A DNA stretch of 60,768 bases from positions 1 through 60,768 of the forward strand of contig NZ_JALJQZ010000025.1 of NCBI RefSeq assembly GCF_022968395.1. Reading direction: 5' to 3'. Under the pieces are notes generated by a model. It had not been told where the DNA came from. It made no database searches and was given only the letters and a program-made list of their open reading frames with translations. Positions 37,353 through 46,519 of the stretch are shown here, in pieces. The position numbers and the translations under genes were made by a program. Positions within the stretch are counted from its first letter, which is position 1, and every line of letters starts with the position of its first letter. This DNA comes from Affinirhizobium lemnae. Lineage in GTDB: Bacteria > Pseudomonadota > Alphaproteobacteria > Rhizobiales > Rhizobiaceae.

Positions 37353-38978
37353 TTATTCGGCAGGCTGGAGGGCGGCCGGGATAGCACCCGGTACGTTTTC
37401 ACGCCGCTCGTAACCCAGGATGGTCATGGTGATATTGAAGGCCATGATCAGCGAACCAGCCAGATACATGAGGCCACCAACGGCACGCAGCACATAGTAG
37501 GGGAACATGGCGGCCACGGTTTCCGCGAAGGAATAGACCAGGAAGCCCTGATTATCGTATTCGCGCCACATCAGGCCCTGCTGCACACCGGCAACCCACA
37601 TCACGGCGGCGTAGACAACGATGCCGAGGGTGGCCAGCCAGAAGTGCCAGTTGACCATGGCCAGACTGTAGAGGCGGTTACGGTTCCACAGCTTCGGCAC
37701 GAGGAAGTAGACGGCGCCGAAGGAAATCATCCCGACCCAGCCAAGGGCGCCCGAGTGAACGTGACCGATGGTCCATTCCGTATAGTGACTGAGCGAGTTG
37801 ACAGCCTTGATCGACATCATCGGACCTTCGAAGGTCGACATGCCATAGAAGGCAATCGCGATAACCATCATACGGATGATCGGGTCCGTGCGGATCTTGT
37901 CCCAGGCGCCCGACAGCGTCATAAGGCCGTTGATCATGCCACCCCAGGATGGCATCCACAGCATGATCGAGAAGACCATTCCGAGCGTTTGCGCCCAATC
38001 CGGCAGTGCGGTGTAGTGCAGATGGTGCGGGCCGGCCCAGATGTACATGAAGATCAGAGCCCAGAAGTGGATGATCGACAGGCGGTAGGAATAGACCGGA
38101 CGACCGGCCTGCTTCGGCACGAAGTAGTACATCATGCCCAGGAAGCCTGCAGTCAGGAAGAAGCCGACCGCATTATGGCCGTACCACCACTGGGTCAGCG
38201 CATCCTGAACACCTGAGAAAACGGAGTAGCTCTTTACACCCAGAAACGAGACGGGGATCGCCAGATTGTTGACGACATGCAGGAGCGCGATCGTGACGAT
38301 GAAGGCAAGGTAGAACCAGTTTGCCACATAGATATGCGGCTCCTTGCGCATCAGGATCGTGCCGAGGAAAGCGATCAGATAGGCAACCCAGACAACTGTC
38401 AGCCAAAGATCGACATACCATTCAGGTTCTGCATATTCGCGGCCCTGTGTGATGCCGAGCAGATAGCCGGTGGCGGCCATGACGATGAAGAGTTGATACC
38501 CCCAGAAGACGAACCAACCGAGACCGTCACCTCCGAACAGGCGTGCACGCGATGTCCGCTGGACCACGTAGAAAGAGGTGCACAGCAGCGCATTGCCACC
38601 AAAGGCAAAGATTACGGCGGATGTATGCAGGGGACGCATGCGCCCGAAGTTGAACCATGGTCCAAAATTCAGATCAGGGAATGCGAGCTGTAGTGCGACG
38701 ACCACGCCGACCAGAAAGCCGACTACACCCCAGAAGGTCGTGGCGATTGCCCCGTACTTCACCACTTCATCGAAGTAGCCGGAGCGATCAACAGGCTTGG
38801 TAACCTTGCCTGCCGGCGCAAAGTTAACACGCCGGAGCAGAATGATTGTGAATGCCGTCAGGGTAAAGAAGAGCACCCACATATGTGCGGCAAAGAGGCT
38901 GTCGTTGGCAAAGCCAGCACCCAAGAGGGCCACGAAGGCCCCCAGGGTCAGCGCCACGACTGGTATGGTATTGTTCAT
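37353..38978 (-). CDS. ccoN: cbb3 oxidase catalytic subunit CcoN (FixN)
   Basis: CcoN is the heme-copper core of the high-affinity terminal oxidase used at low oxygen. The 541-residue protein has about 12 membrane helices with the metal-ligand motifs [51 protein letters not shown] and [15 protein letters not shown] 38978 ([15 protein letters not shown]) has GGGGGATG before it and is preferred to an upstream in-frame start. It is the first gene of ccoNOQP, under the box at 39077. Confidence 0.97.
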   Translation of the reverse strand: MNNTIPVVALTLGAFVALLGAGFANDSLFAAHMWVLFFTLTAFTIILLRRVNFAPAGKVTKPVDRSGYFDEVVKYGAIATTFWGVVGFLVGVVVALQLAFPDLNFGPWFNFGRMRPLHTSAVIFAFGGNALLCTSFYVVQRTSRARLFGGDGLGWFVFWGYQLFIVMAATGYLLGITQGREYAEPEWYVDLWLTVVWVAYLIAFLGTILMRKEPHIYVANWFYLAFIVTIALLHVVNNLAIPVSFLGVKSYSVFSGVQDALTQWWYGHNAVGFFLTAGFLGMMYYFVPKQAGRPVYSYRLSIIHFWALIFMYIWAGPHHLHYTALPDWAQTLGMVFSIMLWMPSWGGMINGLMTLSGAWDKIRTDPIIRMMVIAIAFYGMSTFEGPMMSIKAVNSLSHYTEWTIGHVHSGALGWVGMISFGAVYFLVPKLWNRNRLYSLAMVNWHFWLATLGIVVYAAVMWVAGVQQGLMWREYDNQGFLVYSFAETVAAMFPYYVLRAVGGLMYLAGSLIMAFNITMTILGYERRENVPGAIPAALQPAE

Positions 38979-39076
38979 CGGAACATCCCCCAGAGACGTC
39001 AATTGCAGGATCCGCGGCGGTTGGACCGACGAACCCCTTCGCTTGGGAGAAATCACATTATCGGGAGAAGAGAGCC

Positions 39077-39090
39077 TTGATCTGAATCAA
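39077..39090 (-). promoter_or_regulatory. FixK/FNR box upstream of ccoNOQP
   Basis: TTGAT-CTGA-ATCAA is a perfect palindromic FNR/FixK site. Its centre is about 105 bases before the ccoN start, so a leader of about 60 bases would follow if it lies at -41.5. It marks low-oxygen induction. Confidence 0.9.
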
Positions 39091-39167
39091 CAGAGAATTT
39101 TGAAGTACACGTCCAAGCTCAAATAATCTTAACGAGACCCGCACGATCACGTCTTGCTCCTCACTCA

Positions 39168-39204
39168 ACAGCCTGCCGCTCCGGCTCATGGAGCAGCAGG
39201 CTGT
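39168..39204. other. Long hairpin between ccoN promoter and permease gene
   Basis: ACAGCCTGCCGCTCC and GGAGCAGCAGGCTGT pair over 15 bases with one mismatch and a 7-base loop. It lies 29 bases after the permease stop on the minus strand. It has no T run, so it may be a factor-dependent or weak terminator for the permease operon. Confidence 0.5.
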
Positions 39205-39232
39205 CGGTCCGGGAGGAAAGACGTCTGTTGGA

Positions 39233-40504
39233 TCAGCTTGGGAGCACGGCAGGTCGCAGCCGCCGACGCTGTTCCAACTGGTGGCCCGCCAGGATCAGCG
39301 CGAGCGGGACCAGCAATGTCCAGCCGAAGCCAGCCACCAGGAAAAGGCTCGAAGCGACGGCAAGCAGAGCGATCAACCTTGCGCACAGGCTGCGATTGAG
39401 CCGAACATAGCAGAGGATGACAGCCAGATAGATGACGATGAAGTTCTGGTTTGCCAGCATCAATCCATCCGTGATGGTGAACAGACCGAGGTGAAGCGCC
39501 GTACAGATACCCATATAGGCCACCAGCATGAACGCGAGCGACCGTCTCGGCATGCCATTTCCGGCAAGATGGCCCAGAAATGACGGCAAGATTTGGGCGC
39601 GCCCCGCGGAATAGATCAGACGACTGGCGGCAAATACCCAGGCGTTCACATTGGCCAGCACCACAAGAACGATGAGTGGATAAGCGACAATTGCAAGCGG
39701 GCTTCCATCCAGCAACCCCAGGAGCCCGGCAACGCCGTGGATGTTCAACCCCGATGCTTCGGCCCCTGTAGCAACGATAGCAAGAGCCGCATAGATTGCC
39801 GTTACCAGAACAAACCCTACCGCAAAGATCGTCTTGATCGCTTTCGTGCCGCCGGACACCTCTTCCGTCCCGAAACTCAAGTTCTCCCATCCCAGAAATG
39901 CCCAGAAAAGCACAGCGGCGGCAGTCCAGAGCGAGGAGATTGGGACATCCGGGAGTGACAGTGCGTAGTGCCGGTAGGCTGTCGTTCCTTTTGCGAGCAA
40001 ATCAGGCTGGCTGATGACAATGAGCAGGACGAGCAATACGAGCGAAAGCGCCGATGCGATGTTGATCCAGGATGCGGGTCGCAAACCAAAGAAGTTCACC
40101 ACGGTCGAGACGGAGAGAACGCCGATCGCCAACCATATGACCGAGCTTTCTGGCAGCTCGAAAATCTTTTGCAGATAGATGCAGCCCATGTATGTCCCGA
40201 TCGGAATACACAGCATGAACGTTATCGCAAAGACAAGGGAAACGGCCGTTTCCGCCCAGTCGCCCAGGGCAATCGCTGCATAGCGGGCAACGCCGCCGGA
40301 ACTCTGGACGCGCAATGAGAGGCTCAGGAAAATAACGACGAGCGGAAGAGAGATCAGCATGGTCAGCGGCCAAGCCAATGCGGCTGCCGCACCTCCGCCT
40401 GCCTCTATTGCCAGGCCGGGAAGGCCAAGCAATCCGGAGCCGATGATGGTGCATATGGCGAGGACGACGCCCTGTGGGACCGACATTGACTTTTTGAGTG
40501 ACAT
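39233..40504 (-). CDS. APC-superfamily amino acid transporter, YjeH-like
   Basis: The 423-residue protein has about 12 membrane helices. The N-terminal helix break IGSGLLGLPGLA is typical of the APC fold, and SSGGVARYAAIALG and LFWAFLGWENLSFGTEEV resemble E. coli YjeH, an exporter of methionine and branched-chain amino acids. ATG 40504 with GGTGGAG before it was chosen. It is the third gene of an operon after the YqcI/YcgG protein and a methyltransferase (110-base gap), so export of their product is a reasonable guess. Direction of transport cannot be read from sequence. Confidence 0.75.
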   Translation of the reverse strand: MSLKKSMSVPQGVVLAICTIIGSGLLGLPGLAIEAGGGAAAALAWPLTMLISLPLVVIFLSLSLRVQSSGGVARYAAIALGDWAETAVSLVFAITFMLCIPIGTYMGCIYLQKIFELPESSVIWLAIGVLSVSTVVNFFGLRPASWINIASALSLVLLVLLIVISQPDLLAKGTTAYRHYALSLPDVPISSLWTAAAVLFWAFLGWENLSFGTEEVSGGTKAIKTIFAVGFVLVTAIYAALAIVATGAEASGLNIHGVAGLLGLLDGSPLAIVAYPLIVLVVLANVNAWVFAASRLIYSAGRAQILPSFLGHLAGNGMPRRSLAFMLVAYMGICTALHLGLFTITDGLMLANQNFIVIYLAVILCYVRLNRSLCARLIALLAVASSLFLVAGFGWTLLVPLALILAGHQLEQRRRLRPAVLPS

Positions 40505-40614
40505 GGCAATTCTCCACCCGGTCTTTTCCAGTTCTTCGGGACCGGGCAACGACTGGCGTAGAAGCACAATCGAACCGCTCGGACCCGCTCACCTGTTTTC
40601 AACATGCTGTTGTT

Positions 40615-41310
40615 TCAGATCTCCGGCGTAACGGTACGGCGCAGCCGACCGCTTACCGTCAGATAACGGTCCTCAAGGGCCTCGACCTGCAGGCCTTCCA
40701 GACCTGCGGCATCCAGTTGCGTCCGAACTTCCTGGCAAGTGTAGGAACTTTTCAGAGAGCTGAGGTAGTGATCCTGAACCACCCTCGATTCCTGTCCCAC
40801 GTGCAATTCTACAAGTCGGCGCGCCTCTTCCTCGTTCGCGGGCCGCCGCAGGTCGCGGACGAAGATATGACAGCCGTCGACCGCAAGACGACCGATCTCA
40901 CGCCAGAACTGATCTGCATCGGCAACATGATGCAGCACGCTATTGCTCAGAATGACGTCGAAGAAGCCGTCTTCAAAACCAAGACTGCGGCCGTTGGTCA
41001 AAATCCAGTTGATGCCCTGATGATGCGGTGCAAGCCTCGTTTGCGCCGCGTCGCGGGCAATCGTCAACATCCGCGCCGAGATATCGGCACCGAAGAGCGT
41101 CCAGTTCGGCGCATGATTACGCAACCGAAGCAGTACATCTCCCGGACCACAGCCGATATCGAGCGCCCGAACCGACGGTCTGTCGACCGTAAAGACGATC
41201 TCTCTCGCCAGCGCCTCGTGCGGAACACTGTAGTCCGCCAGCGCGTAGCAAAATTCTTCCTCTTCCGTCATGTATTCCGGCTCTGGAATACGAAATGCCA
41301 AACCTGCCAT
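40615..41310 (-). CDS. Class I SAM-dependent methyltransferase
   Basis: The 231-residue protein has a Rossmann-type methyltransferase core: motif I ALDIGCGPGDVLLRL, an acidic strand end LFGADISARML, ILTNGRSLGFEDGFFDVILSNSVLHHV and a post-motif FVRDLRRP. It belongs to the small-molecule (UbiE/Type 11) branch; the substrate is unknown. ATG 41310 has AAGGGGGG before it and lies 27 bases after the YqcI/YcgG gene, so the two are co-transcribed. With an N-hydroxylase-like partner it might methylate the oxidised amino acid; this is inference. Confidence 0.75.
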   Translation of the reverse strand: MAGLAFRIPEPEYMTEEEEFCYALADYSVPHEALAREIVFTVDRPSVRALDIGCGPGDVLLRLRNHAPNWTLFGADISARMLTIARDAAQTRLAPHHQGINWILTNGRSLGFEDGFFDVILSNSVLHHVADADQFWREIGRLAVDGCHIFVRDLRRPANEEEARRLVELHVGQESRVVQDHYLSSLKSSYTCQEVRTQLDAAGLEGLQVEALEDRYLTVSGRLRRTVTPEI

Positions 41311-41337
41311 TGACTGCCCCCCTTTCACCCCCATCAA

Positions 41338-42090
41338 TCAACGAAATTTCAACGGGCACCTCATGGGAGGCGCATCATTGTTGTCTGGAAGCATGTATTG
41401 CGGCCATTCGAGATCGCCGGCCTGATAGTGACCGAGAAGCGGGCTATGCGAGATCCGATCATACAGATCGATGTTTTTCCTGATCTTTTCGCGTACCGCG
41501 TAGCCGCGCTTGTGGGCACCGGCGACCACGTCAAAGCGTTCTCGTGGGTTGATGACCAGCACCATGGCGTCGCAGAGGTTGCGGCTCAGTCGGTTTATGT
41601 TGTTGGGGTGGCTGACATTGATAAAGAGCTGCTGGCCGTCAAAGCACATGGACCAGTACTCCTGCTCAGGCTTTGTCGGGGTTCCGTTCACCCAGGGAAC
41701 GCCATCGTTGTCGATAAGATATTGAAGGGCTTCAACGAAGATCCGCTCGTAGTCTTCCGTGGTCGAAAGGTGTTCCATCGGCTGAAAGAGGACCAACAGC
41801 GGACGAGCGGTATTGACTGAGCCATCCCACTGGGACTCTGCCTTGAGATAGGCCTTCAGTCCATCGTAAAGCACTTCAAACCGGTAAGTTCCTGAATCGC
41901 CACGAAATGGGATCGGAAGGCAAAGGATATTGCCTCTCTGATGCGCGTTTTGCGCGAAGACACAAGGGAACTCTGGTCCATCCTTGGGCTCGAAGCGCGA
42001 GGAAATCTGCTGCATCAAATGACCCGACCAGTCTAGATCGGCAGCACTGGGCGCGCCCAATGACTGAATGTGAGAAGATAATAAAATCAT
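41338..42090 (-). CDS. YqcI/YcgG-family protein
   Basis: The 250-residue soluble protein has the family blocks GPEFPCVFAQNAHQRG (residues 38-53) and GQQLFINVSHPNNINRLSR followed by VLVINPRERFD. From memory, some family members (for example AglA and GntA of natural-product pathways) are heme-dependent N-hydroxylases acting on arginine-type guanidines; the His of the SHP block would be a candidate ligand. Activity here is not proven. AAAGGG lies 8 bases before ATG 42090. It is the first gene of an operon with a methyltransferase and an exporter and is divergent from a GlxA-type regulator. Confidence 0.78.
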   Translation of the reverse strand: MILLSSHIQSLGAPSAADLDWSGHLMQQISSRFEPKDGPEFPCVFAQNAHQRGNILCLPIPFRGDSGTYRFEVLYDGLKAYLKAESQWDGSVNTARPLLVLFQPMEHLSTTEDYERIFVEALQYLIDNDGVPWVNGTPTKPEQEYWSMCFDGQQLFINVSHPNNINRLSRNLCDAMVLVINPRERFDVVAGAHKRGYAVREKIRKNIDLYDRISHSPLLGHYQAGDLEWPQYMLPDNNDAPPMRCPLKFR

Positions 42091-42173
42091 ATAATTACCC
42101 TTTAATGTCGGTCACAACTGATGCTACCACCAGCTATCGCTCATGCTTGCCCGTCAGGGTGCGAACTTCACAT

Positions 42174-42193
42174 TTGTGGTAAGATGTTCACAA
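42174..42193. promoter_or_regulatory. Inverted repeat in the yqcI-like/glxA-like divergent region
   Basis: TTGTG and CACAA face each other across 10 bases, centred about 70 bases before the regulator start and 93 before the YqcI/YcgG start. It is a candidate operator for the GlxA-type regulator; the arms are short, so chance is possible. Confidence 0.35.
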
Positions 42194-42254
42194 CGGTCGG
42201 ATGTGACAGTATTGCTGAATATCGTGCCAAATTGCCCCACAAGGATAATGAGCG

Positions 42255-43217
42255 ATGGACGCTAAATCTCTCCCGCGTGTTTCAATCCTTGCCTATGACG
42301 GCGTTAACCTCTTTGAGCTGGGCGCGGCGCTCGAAATATTCACCCTCAGCAACGCCTTGCAGCCTTGTTATGAGGTCCTTGTCTGCGCCGCACGGGAGGG
42401 GGGTAGGATCATGGCTGGACCGGTGAGGCTTGAGGTCGAAGCAGGTCCTTCGGCGCTTCTCGACGCTCATACAGTCATCGTGCCTGGCTGGCTCGACATT
42501 GACGGTCCACTTCCCCGTGCCGCCATTCATGTCATCCAAGGTGCCAGCGCAAGAGGAGCAAGGATCGCATCTATCTGCTCCGGCGTCTTTCTTCTGGCGG
42601 AAGCAGGTATCATGGACGGGCGCCGTGCAGCAGTTCATTGGTCGCAGGCAAGACTTCTTGCCGAAAGGTTTCCGCGAATCCAGGTGGACTCAAGGGTGCT
42701 CTATGTCGATGACGGGGATGTCCTGAGCTCCGCCGGGCGAGCTGCCGGTCTTGACCTATGCCTTCATATTATCCGCAAAGATCAGGGCGGCAAAGTCGCC
42801 CGGGCCGTGGCACAGCGGATGGTCATTCCGGCGCATCGCGATGGCGATCAGAGTCAATACATCCCTGCGTCGGCCCAGACGCAAGTGGACGGCCTTGCCG
42901 ACCTGTGCGCGTGGATGGGGCGAAATCTACAGAGGAAGATTTCGGTCGATGACATGGCAGCACGGGCTCTAATGAGCCGCCGCACATTCATTCGTCGCTT
43001 CGAGGCGACAACTGGCACCGCACCCGCGGAATGGCTTATACAACAGAGGCTGGCGCGTGCCCGCGAACTGCTTGAAGAAACTATCATGCCGCTGGACCAC
43101 ATCGCGTTTATTGTCGGATTCGGGACGATCGATTCCTTCCGCCATCACTTCCAGCGACAGTTTCATACATCCCCGGCGGCCTATCGTCGACGCTTTCGCT
43201 CCGGCACGGATGCCTGA
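42255..43217 (+). CDS. GlxA-family transcriptional regulator (DJ-1/PfpI plus AraC HTH)
   Basis: The 320-residue protein has an N-terminal DJ-1/PfpI-like domain (about 8-190: VSILAYDGVNLFELGAALEIF, ARIASICSGVFLLAEAG, VHWSQARLLAERFP) and a C-terminal AraC double helix-turn-helix (about 220-318: MSRRTFIRRFEATTGTAPAEWL, IAFIVGFGTIDSFRHHFQRQF). GlxA/ArgR-type members often respond to arginine, choline or other amine metabolites. Its divergent position makes the neighbouring YqcI/YcgG operon its likely target. AAGGATAATGAG precedes the ATG. Confidence 0.85.
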   Translation: MDAKSLPRVSILAYDGVNLFELGAALEIFTLSNALQPCYEVLVCAAREGGRIMAGPVRLEVEAGPSALLDAHTVIVPGWLDIDGPLPRAAIHVIQGASARGARIASICSGVFLLAEAGIMDGRRAAVHWSQARLLAERFPRIQVDSRVLYVDDGDVLSSAGRAAGLDLCLHIIRKDQGGKVARAVAQRMVIPAHRDGDQSQYIPASAQTQVDGLADLCAWMGRNLQRKISVDDMAARALMSRRTFIRRFEATTGTAPAEWLIQQRLARARELLEETIMPLDHIAFIVGFGTIDSFRHHFQRQFHTSPAAYRRRFRSGTDA

Positions 43218-43298
43218 TCCCTTCGGAGCCAAATTGGAAGATAAGACGAATGGAGGAAGATAAGTATTAAAACCGCCCAAAATTCGGGGCTTAACAGC

Positions 43299-43375
43299 TG
43301 GTCGGAGTGGAGTGATTCGAACACTCGACCCCCACGTCCCGAACGTGGTGCGCTACCAGACTGCGCTACACTCCG
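43299..43375 (-). tRNA. tRNA-Pro(CGG)
   Basis: On the minus strand the sequence begins CGGAGTGTAGCGCAGTCTGG, with acceptor stem CGGAGTG/CACTCCG, anticodon stem CCACG/CGTGG around loop TTCGGGA (anticodon CGG), T-arm GTTCGAATC, discriminator A and encoded CCA. All stems pair. Length is 77 bases including CCA. Confidence 0.97.
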
Positions 43376-43530
43376 TGACCAGTGGCGCTCCTATAACCGA
43401 GGCCTGCGGCTTTAACAAGCCTTGGCACGATTTTTTTCAGTCGCTCGCACTGGGGCGAAGTACTTTTCAGGAACCAATCCTGCCTTATTTCATTCTCTGA
43501 TTTCGCACCCTTTCACGCGGCTGGGATTGA

Positions 43531-44667
43531 ATGAACAGCGAAGAAGATTCAAAGCAGAACGCAAGAGATGCCGGTGATCGTCTTCTGGCGGAACATGTAT
43601 CGGAAGATCCGTTTGCTGCCGCGTTCAAGGCAACGCGCATGCCGATGCTGATTACCGATCCGCGTCAACCCGATAACCCGATCATTTTTTCGAACAAGGC
43701 TTTTTCACAGCTAACCGGATACTCCCAAGACGAGCTGGTCGGTCGCAACTGTCGGCTTCTGCAGGGTCCTGAAAGCGACCAAACAGCAATTACACAGCTT
43801 CGCGAAGCCATTGCCGCCGAGCGAAGCCTTGAGGTTGATATACTGAATTATCGAAAAGATGGCTCGACCTTCTGGAATGCGCTTTTCATGAGCCCAGTTC
43901 GTAACAGCGAAGGCGAAGTCATCTATTTTTTCGCGTCCCAGCTAGATTTCACGCATGTGAAACACAAGCAGGAGGAACTCGCTGCAGCTCGAAGTTTCGC
44001 GGAACAGGAGGTAGCGCGCCGTACAAAGGAATTGCGTGATGCCCTGGATGCAAAAACATTGCTGGTTCACGAAGTCGATCATCGCGTCAAGAACAACCTG
44101 CTGACCATTGCCTCGATCCTTAAACTACAGGCAAGAACCAGTGCGGATATGACCGTTCAGAAAACACTAAGATCGGTTCTCGATCGTGTCGAAGCCCTCA
44201 GCACGGTCCAGAGGAAACTCTTCACGACCTCAGATGTAGAAAGCTTCGATGTATCCGATTTTGCTCGAGACCTCATTACCGATATGATCGGCGCGCTTCG
44301 ACGTGACGACATTCAGGTCCATTTCGATCTATCGCCAGTCCTCGTGCCTGCCATAAAGGCTTCGCCCCTTGCATTGATCATCAACGAGCTTGTCGGGGAC
44401 GCCGTGCGGCGAGGTCTGAAAGATGGAGGCGGTGCCATTAACATCTGCATCCGCCGCCTGAACGGGCACTTCCAGATCAGAGTTAAGGACACGATGCTAC
44501 CGGTCAATGTGGCAGTCGATAGCGAAGCTGAAGCATTCAGCCATACGATTCTGGAAACCTGTGTGCGGCAGGTAAACGCAACGATAGAACGACACCAATA
44601 CCATCACGACACAATCGTCGATATTCGTCTGCCGGTCGGAAATGTCGAAGAGAGCAGGAAAGCGTGA
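43531..44667 (+). CDS. LOV-domain histidine kinase with degenerate ATP-binding domain
   Basis: The 378-residue protein starts with a LOV photosensor (about 28-142): FSQLTGYSQDELVGRNCRLLQGP holds the flavin-adduct Cys74, and NYRKDGSTFWNAL fits the flavin site. A coiled linker leads to a HisKA_2/HWE-type dimerisation helix HEVDHRVKNNLLTIASIL with His184. The catalytic part is worn: N-box NELVGDAVRRG lacks the usual second Asn, and the G boxes read VKDTMLPV and FSHTILETC without their glycines. It may be a light-sensing pseudokinase or bind ATP weakly. The stop overlaps the response-regulator start. Confidence 0.85.
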   Translation: MNSEEDSKQNARDAGDRLLAEHVSEDPFAAAFKATRMPMLITDPRQPDNPIIFSNKAFSQLTGYSQDELVGRNCRLLQGPESDQTAITQLREAIAAERSLEVDILNYRKDGSTFWNALFMSPVRNSEGEVIYFFASQLDFTHVKHKQEELAAARSFAEQEVARRTKELRDALDAKTLLVHEVDHRVKNNLLTIASILKLQARTSADMTVQKTLRSVLDRVEALSTVQRKLFTTSDVESFDVSDFARDLITDMIGALRRDDIQVHFDLSPVLVPAIKASPLALIINELVGDAVRRGLKDGGGAINICIRRLNGHFQIRVKDTMLPVNVAVDSEAEAFSHTILETCVRQVNATIERHQYHHDTIVDIRLPVGNVEESRKA

Positions 44668-45116
44668 ATATTCTGATCGTGGAAGACGAGGCCCTGCTGG
44701 CGCTGGAACTGGAAAGCGAACTAGAAAACGCTGGACACACGATTGTGGGCGTCGCGATGTCCAGCCAGGAGGCAAAGGCCATCATCGACCGGGAGCATCC
44801 CGAATTCGCCTTCGTCGACATCCACCTGCTGGATGGCCCGACTGGCATCGATGTGGGCCGCTATCTCGAAAGCAAAGATGTTGCCTATGTCTTCGTAAGT
44901 GGCAACCTAAAGCGCATCCCGGAAGATTTTGCCGGAGCGATGGGAGCGATCGAGAAACCCTATACGATGAACGGGCTCGAGAATGCGCTCTCCTTCATCG
45001 AAACCTTCGTGCGTGGGGAAAATCGCGGCACCATCCCGCCGAGCCTTGTGCCATCGCCCTGGCTGCGCCAGCGACAGATGACGGAAAGCAGACAGCAGCG
45101 CCAATCGCAGGCATAG
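44664..45116 (+). CDS. Single-domain response regulator paired with the LOV kinase
   Basis: The 150-residue protein is a receiver domain (about 1-118) with the acidic pair in ILIVEDEALLALELE, phospho-Asp in FAFVDIHLLDGPTGIDVG, a Ser in VFVSGN and Lys in AIEKPY. The HLLDGPTGID string is typical of receivers working with HWE/HisKA_2 kinases. A basic, Gln-rich tail of about 30 residues follows and has no output domain. It overlaps the LOV kinase gene by four bases, so the two form a system. Confidence 0.88.
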   Translation: MNILIVEDEALLALELESELENAGHTIVGVAMSSQEAKAIIDREHPEFAFVDIHLLDGPTGIDVGRYLESKDVAYVFVSGNLKRIPEDFAGAMGAIEKPYTMNGLENALSFIETFVRGENRGTIPPSLVPSPWLRQRQMTESRQQRQSQA

Positions 45117-45126
45117 TTGGCGCTCG

Positions 45127-46428
45127 TTATCGCCCGACGCCGTGATATTCGAAGCCGTAACGGTGAACTTCATCGGCCGGATAGACATTGCGCAGGTCGA
45201 CCAGCACCGGTGCGTTCATGATCGGCTTCAGCCGCTGCAGGTCCAGAGCCCGGAATTCATCCCACTCGGTAACAAGGACCAGGGCGTCCGCGCCATTCGC
45301 AATGTCGTAAGGGCTGTCGCCTAGGTCGACCTCTGGCAGCATACCTCGTGCGGCCTCCATGCCTTCGGGATCATAGGCATGTACGAGTGCCCCGTTGTCC
45401 TGAAGTGCCTGGATGATCGAAAGCGAAGGCGCGTCCCGCATGTCGTCCGTATTCGGCTTGAAGGTCAGTCCCAATACAGCAATCTTCTTGTCGCGCACGG
45501 AGCCCCCGCATGCTGCGATAACCTTTCGAGCCATGGCACGCTTGCGGGTATCGTTGACCGCGACTGTCGTTTCGATCAGGCGGACCGGACTGTCATTGTC
45601 CTGCGCCGTCTTCACCAAAGCCATCGTGTCCTTCGGAAAACAGGAGCCCCCGTAGCCAGGCCCTGCATGCAGGAACTTGTCGCCGATGCGCTTGTCCATA
45701 CCAATGCCTTTGGCCACCTTCTGGACATCGGCGCCCACTTTTTCGCAGAGATCCGCCATCTCGTTTATGAAGGTGATCTTCATGGCAAGAAATGCATTGC
45801 CGGCATATTTTATCAGCTCGGAGGTCCGGCGATCGCAGAAGAACAAGGGCGCGGAGTTGAGGTAGAGCGGACGATAGACTTCTCGCATCACTTCGCTTGC
45901 GCGCTCATCCTCCGAGCCGATGACGATGCGATCGGGCCGCTTGAAATCGGCAATCGCGGCACCTTCGCGCAAGAATTCCGGATTGGAAACTACCGCGAAC
46001 TCAGCATCCGGGCGCTCCGAGCGGATGATCCGCTCCACCTCGTCGCCGGTTCCAACCGGTACCGTCGATTTCGTCACGACGACCGTGAAACTGGTCATGG
46101 CGTGCGCGATATCCTTCGCTGCGGCGTACACATAAGAAAGATCGGCATGGCCATCGCCACGACGTGAGGGCGTCCCGACAGCGATGAACACCACGTCTGC
46201 CTCTGCCACCGCCGCCTTCAGATCCGTGGTGAACATCAGGCGACCCGCCTTGACATTCGACTTTACCAGTTCGTCCAGGCCCGGTTCATAGATGGGAATG
46301 GTACCTGCCTTCAGGGCGGCAACCTTTTCCTCGACATTGTCCACGCAGGTCACATGGTGACCGAAATCGGCAAAGCACACACCCGATACCAGACCCACAT
46401 AGCCGGCACCGATCATCGTAATACGCAT
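45127..46428 (-). CDS. ugd: UDP-glucose 6-dehydrogenase
   Basis: The enzyme oxidises UDP-glucose to UDP-glucuronate for surface polysaccharides; rhizobial forms are also called rkpK. The 433-residue protein has the NAD site MIGAGYVGLVSGVCFA, TKSTVPVGTGDEVE, EFLREGAAIADF, and the active-site Cys in GPGYGGSCFPKDT. The C-terminal domain VLGLTFKPNTDDMRDAPS is complete. It converges on the response-regulator gene with 10 bases between the stops. Confidence 0.95.
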   Translation of the reverse strand: MRITMIGAGYVGLVSGVCFADFGHHVTCVDNVEEKVAALKAGTIPIYEPGLDELVKSNVKAGRLMFTTDLKAAVAEADVVFIAVGTPSRRGDGHADLSYVYAAAKDIAHAMTSFTVVVTKSTVPVGTGDEVERIIRSERPDAEFAVVSNPEFLREGAAIADFKRPDRIVIGSEDERASEVMREVYRPLYLNSAPLFFCDRRTSELIKYAGNAFLAMKITFINEMADLCEKVGADVQKVAKGIGMDKRIGDKFLHAGPGYGGSCFPKDTMALVKTAQDNDSPVRLIETTVAVNDTRKRAMARKVIAACGGSVRDKKIAVLGLTFKPNTDDMRDAPSLSIIQALQDNGALVHAYDPEGMEAARGMLPEVDLGDSPYDIANGADALVLVTEWDEFRALDLQRLKPIMNAPVLVDLRNVYPADEVHRYGFEYHGVGR

Positions 46429-46519
46429 GAATAGCTCTCGCTTGACGTTCTCCCGGGCGGGAGCATGAAGGGTTCATAGCCATGGCATATAGGCCATGCT
46501 CTCAACTTTCAAATGTCAT

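Noticed and set aside
36477..38216. 579-codon open frame on the plus strand opposite ccoQ, ccoO and ccoN
   Set aside because: It lies across three well-supported cco genes and encodes a His/Arg-rich sequence without motifs.
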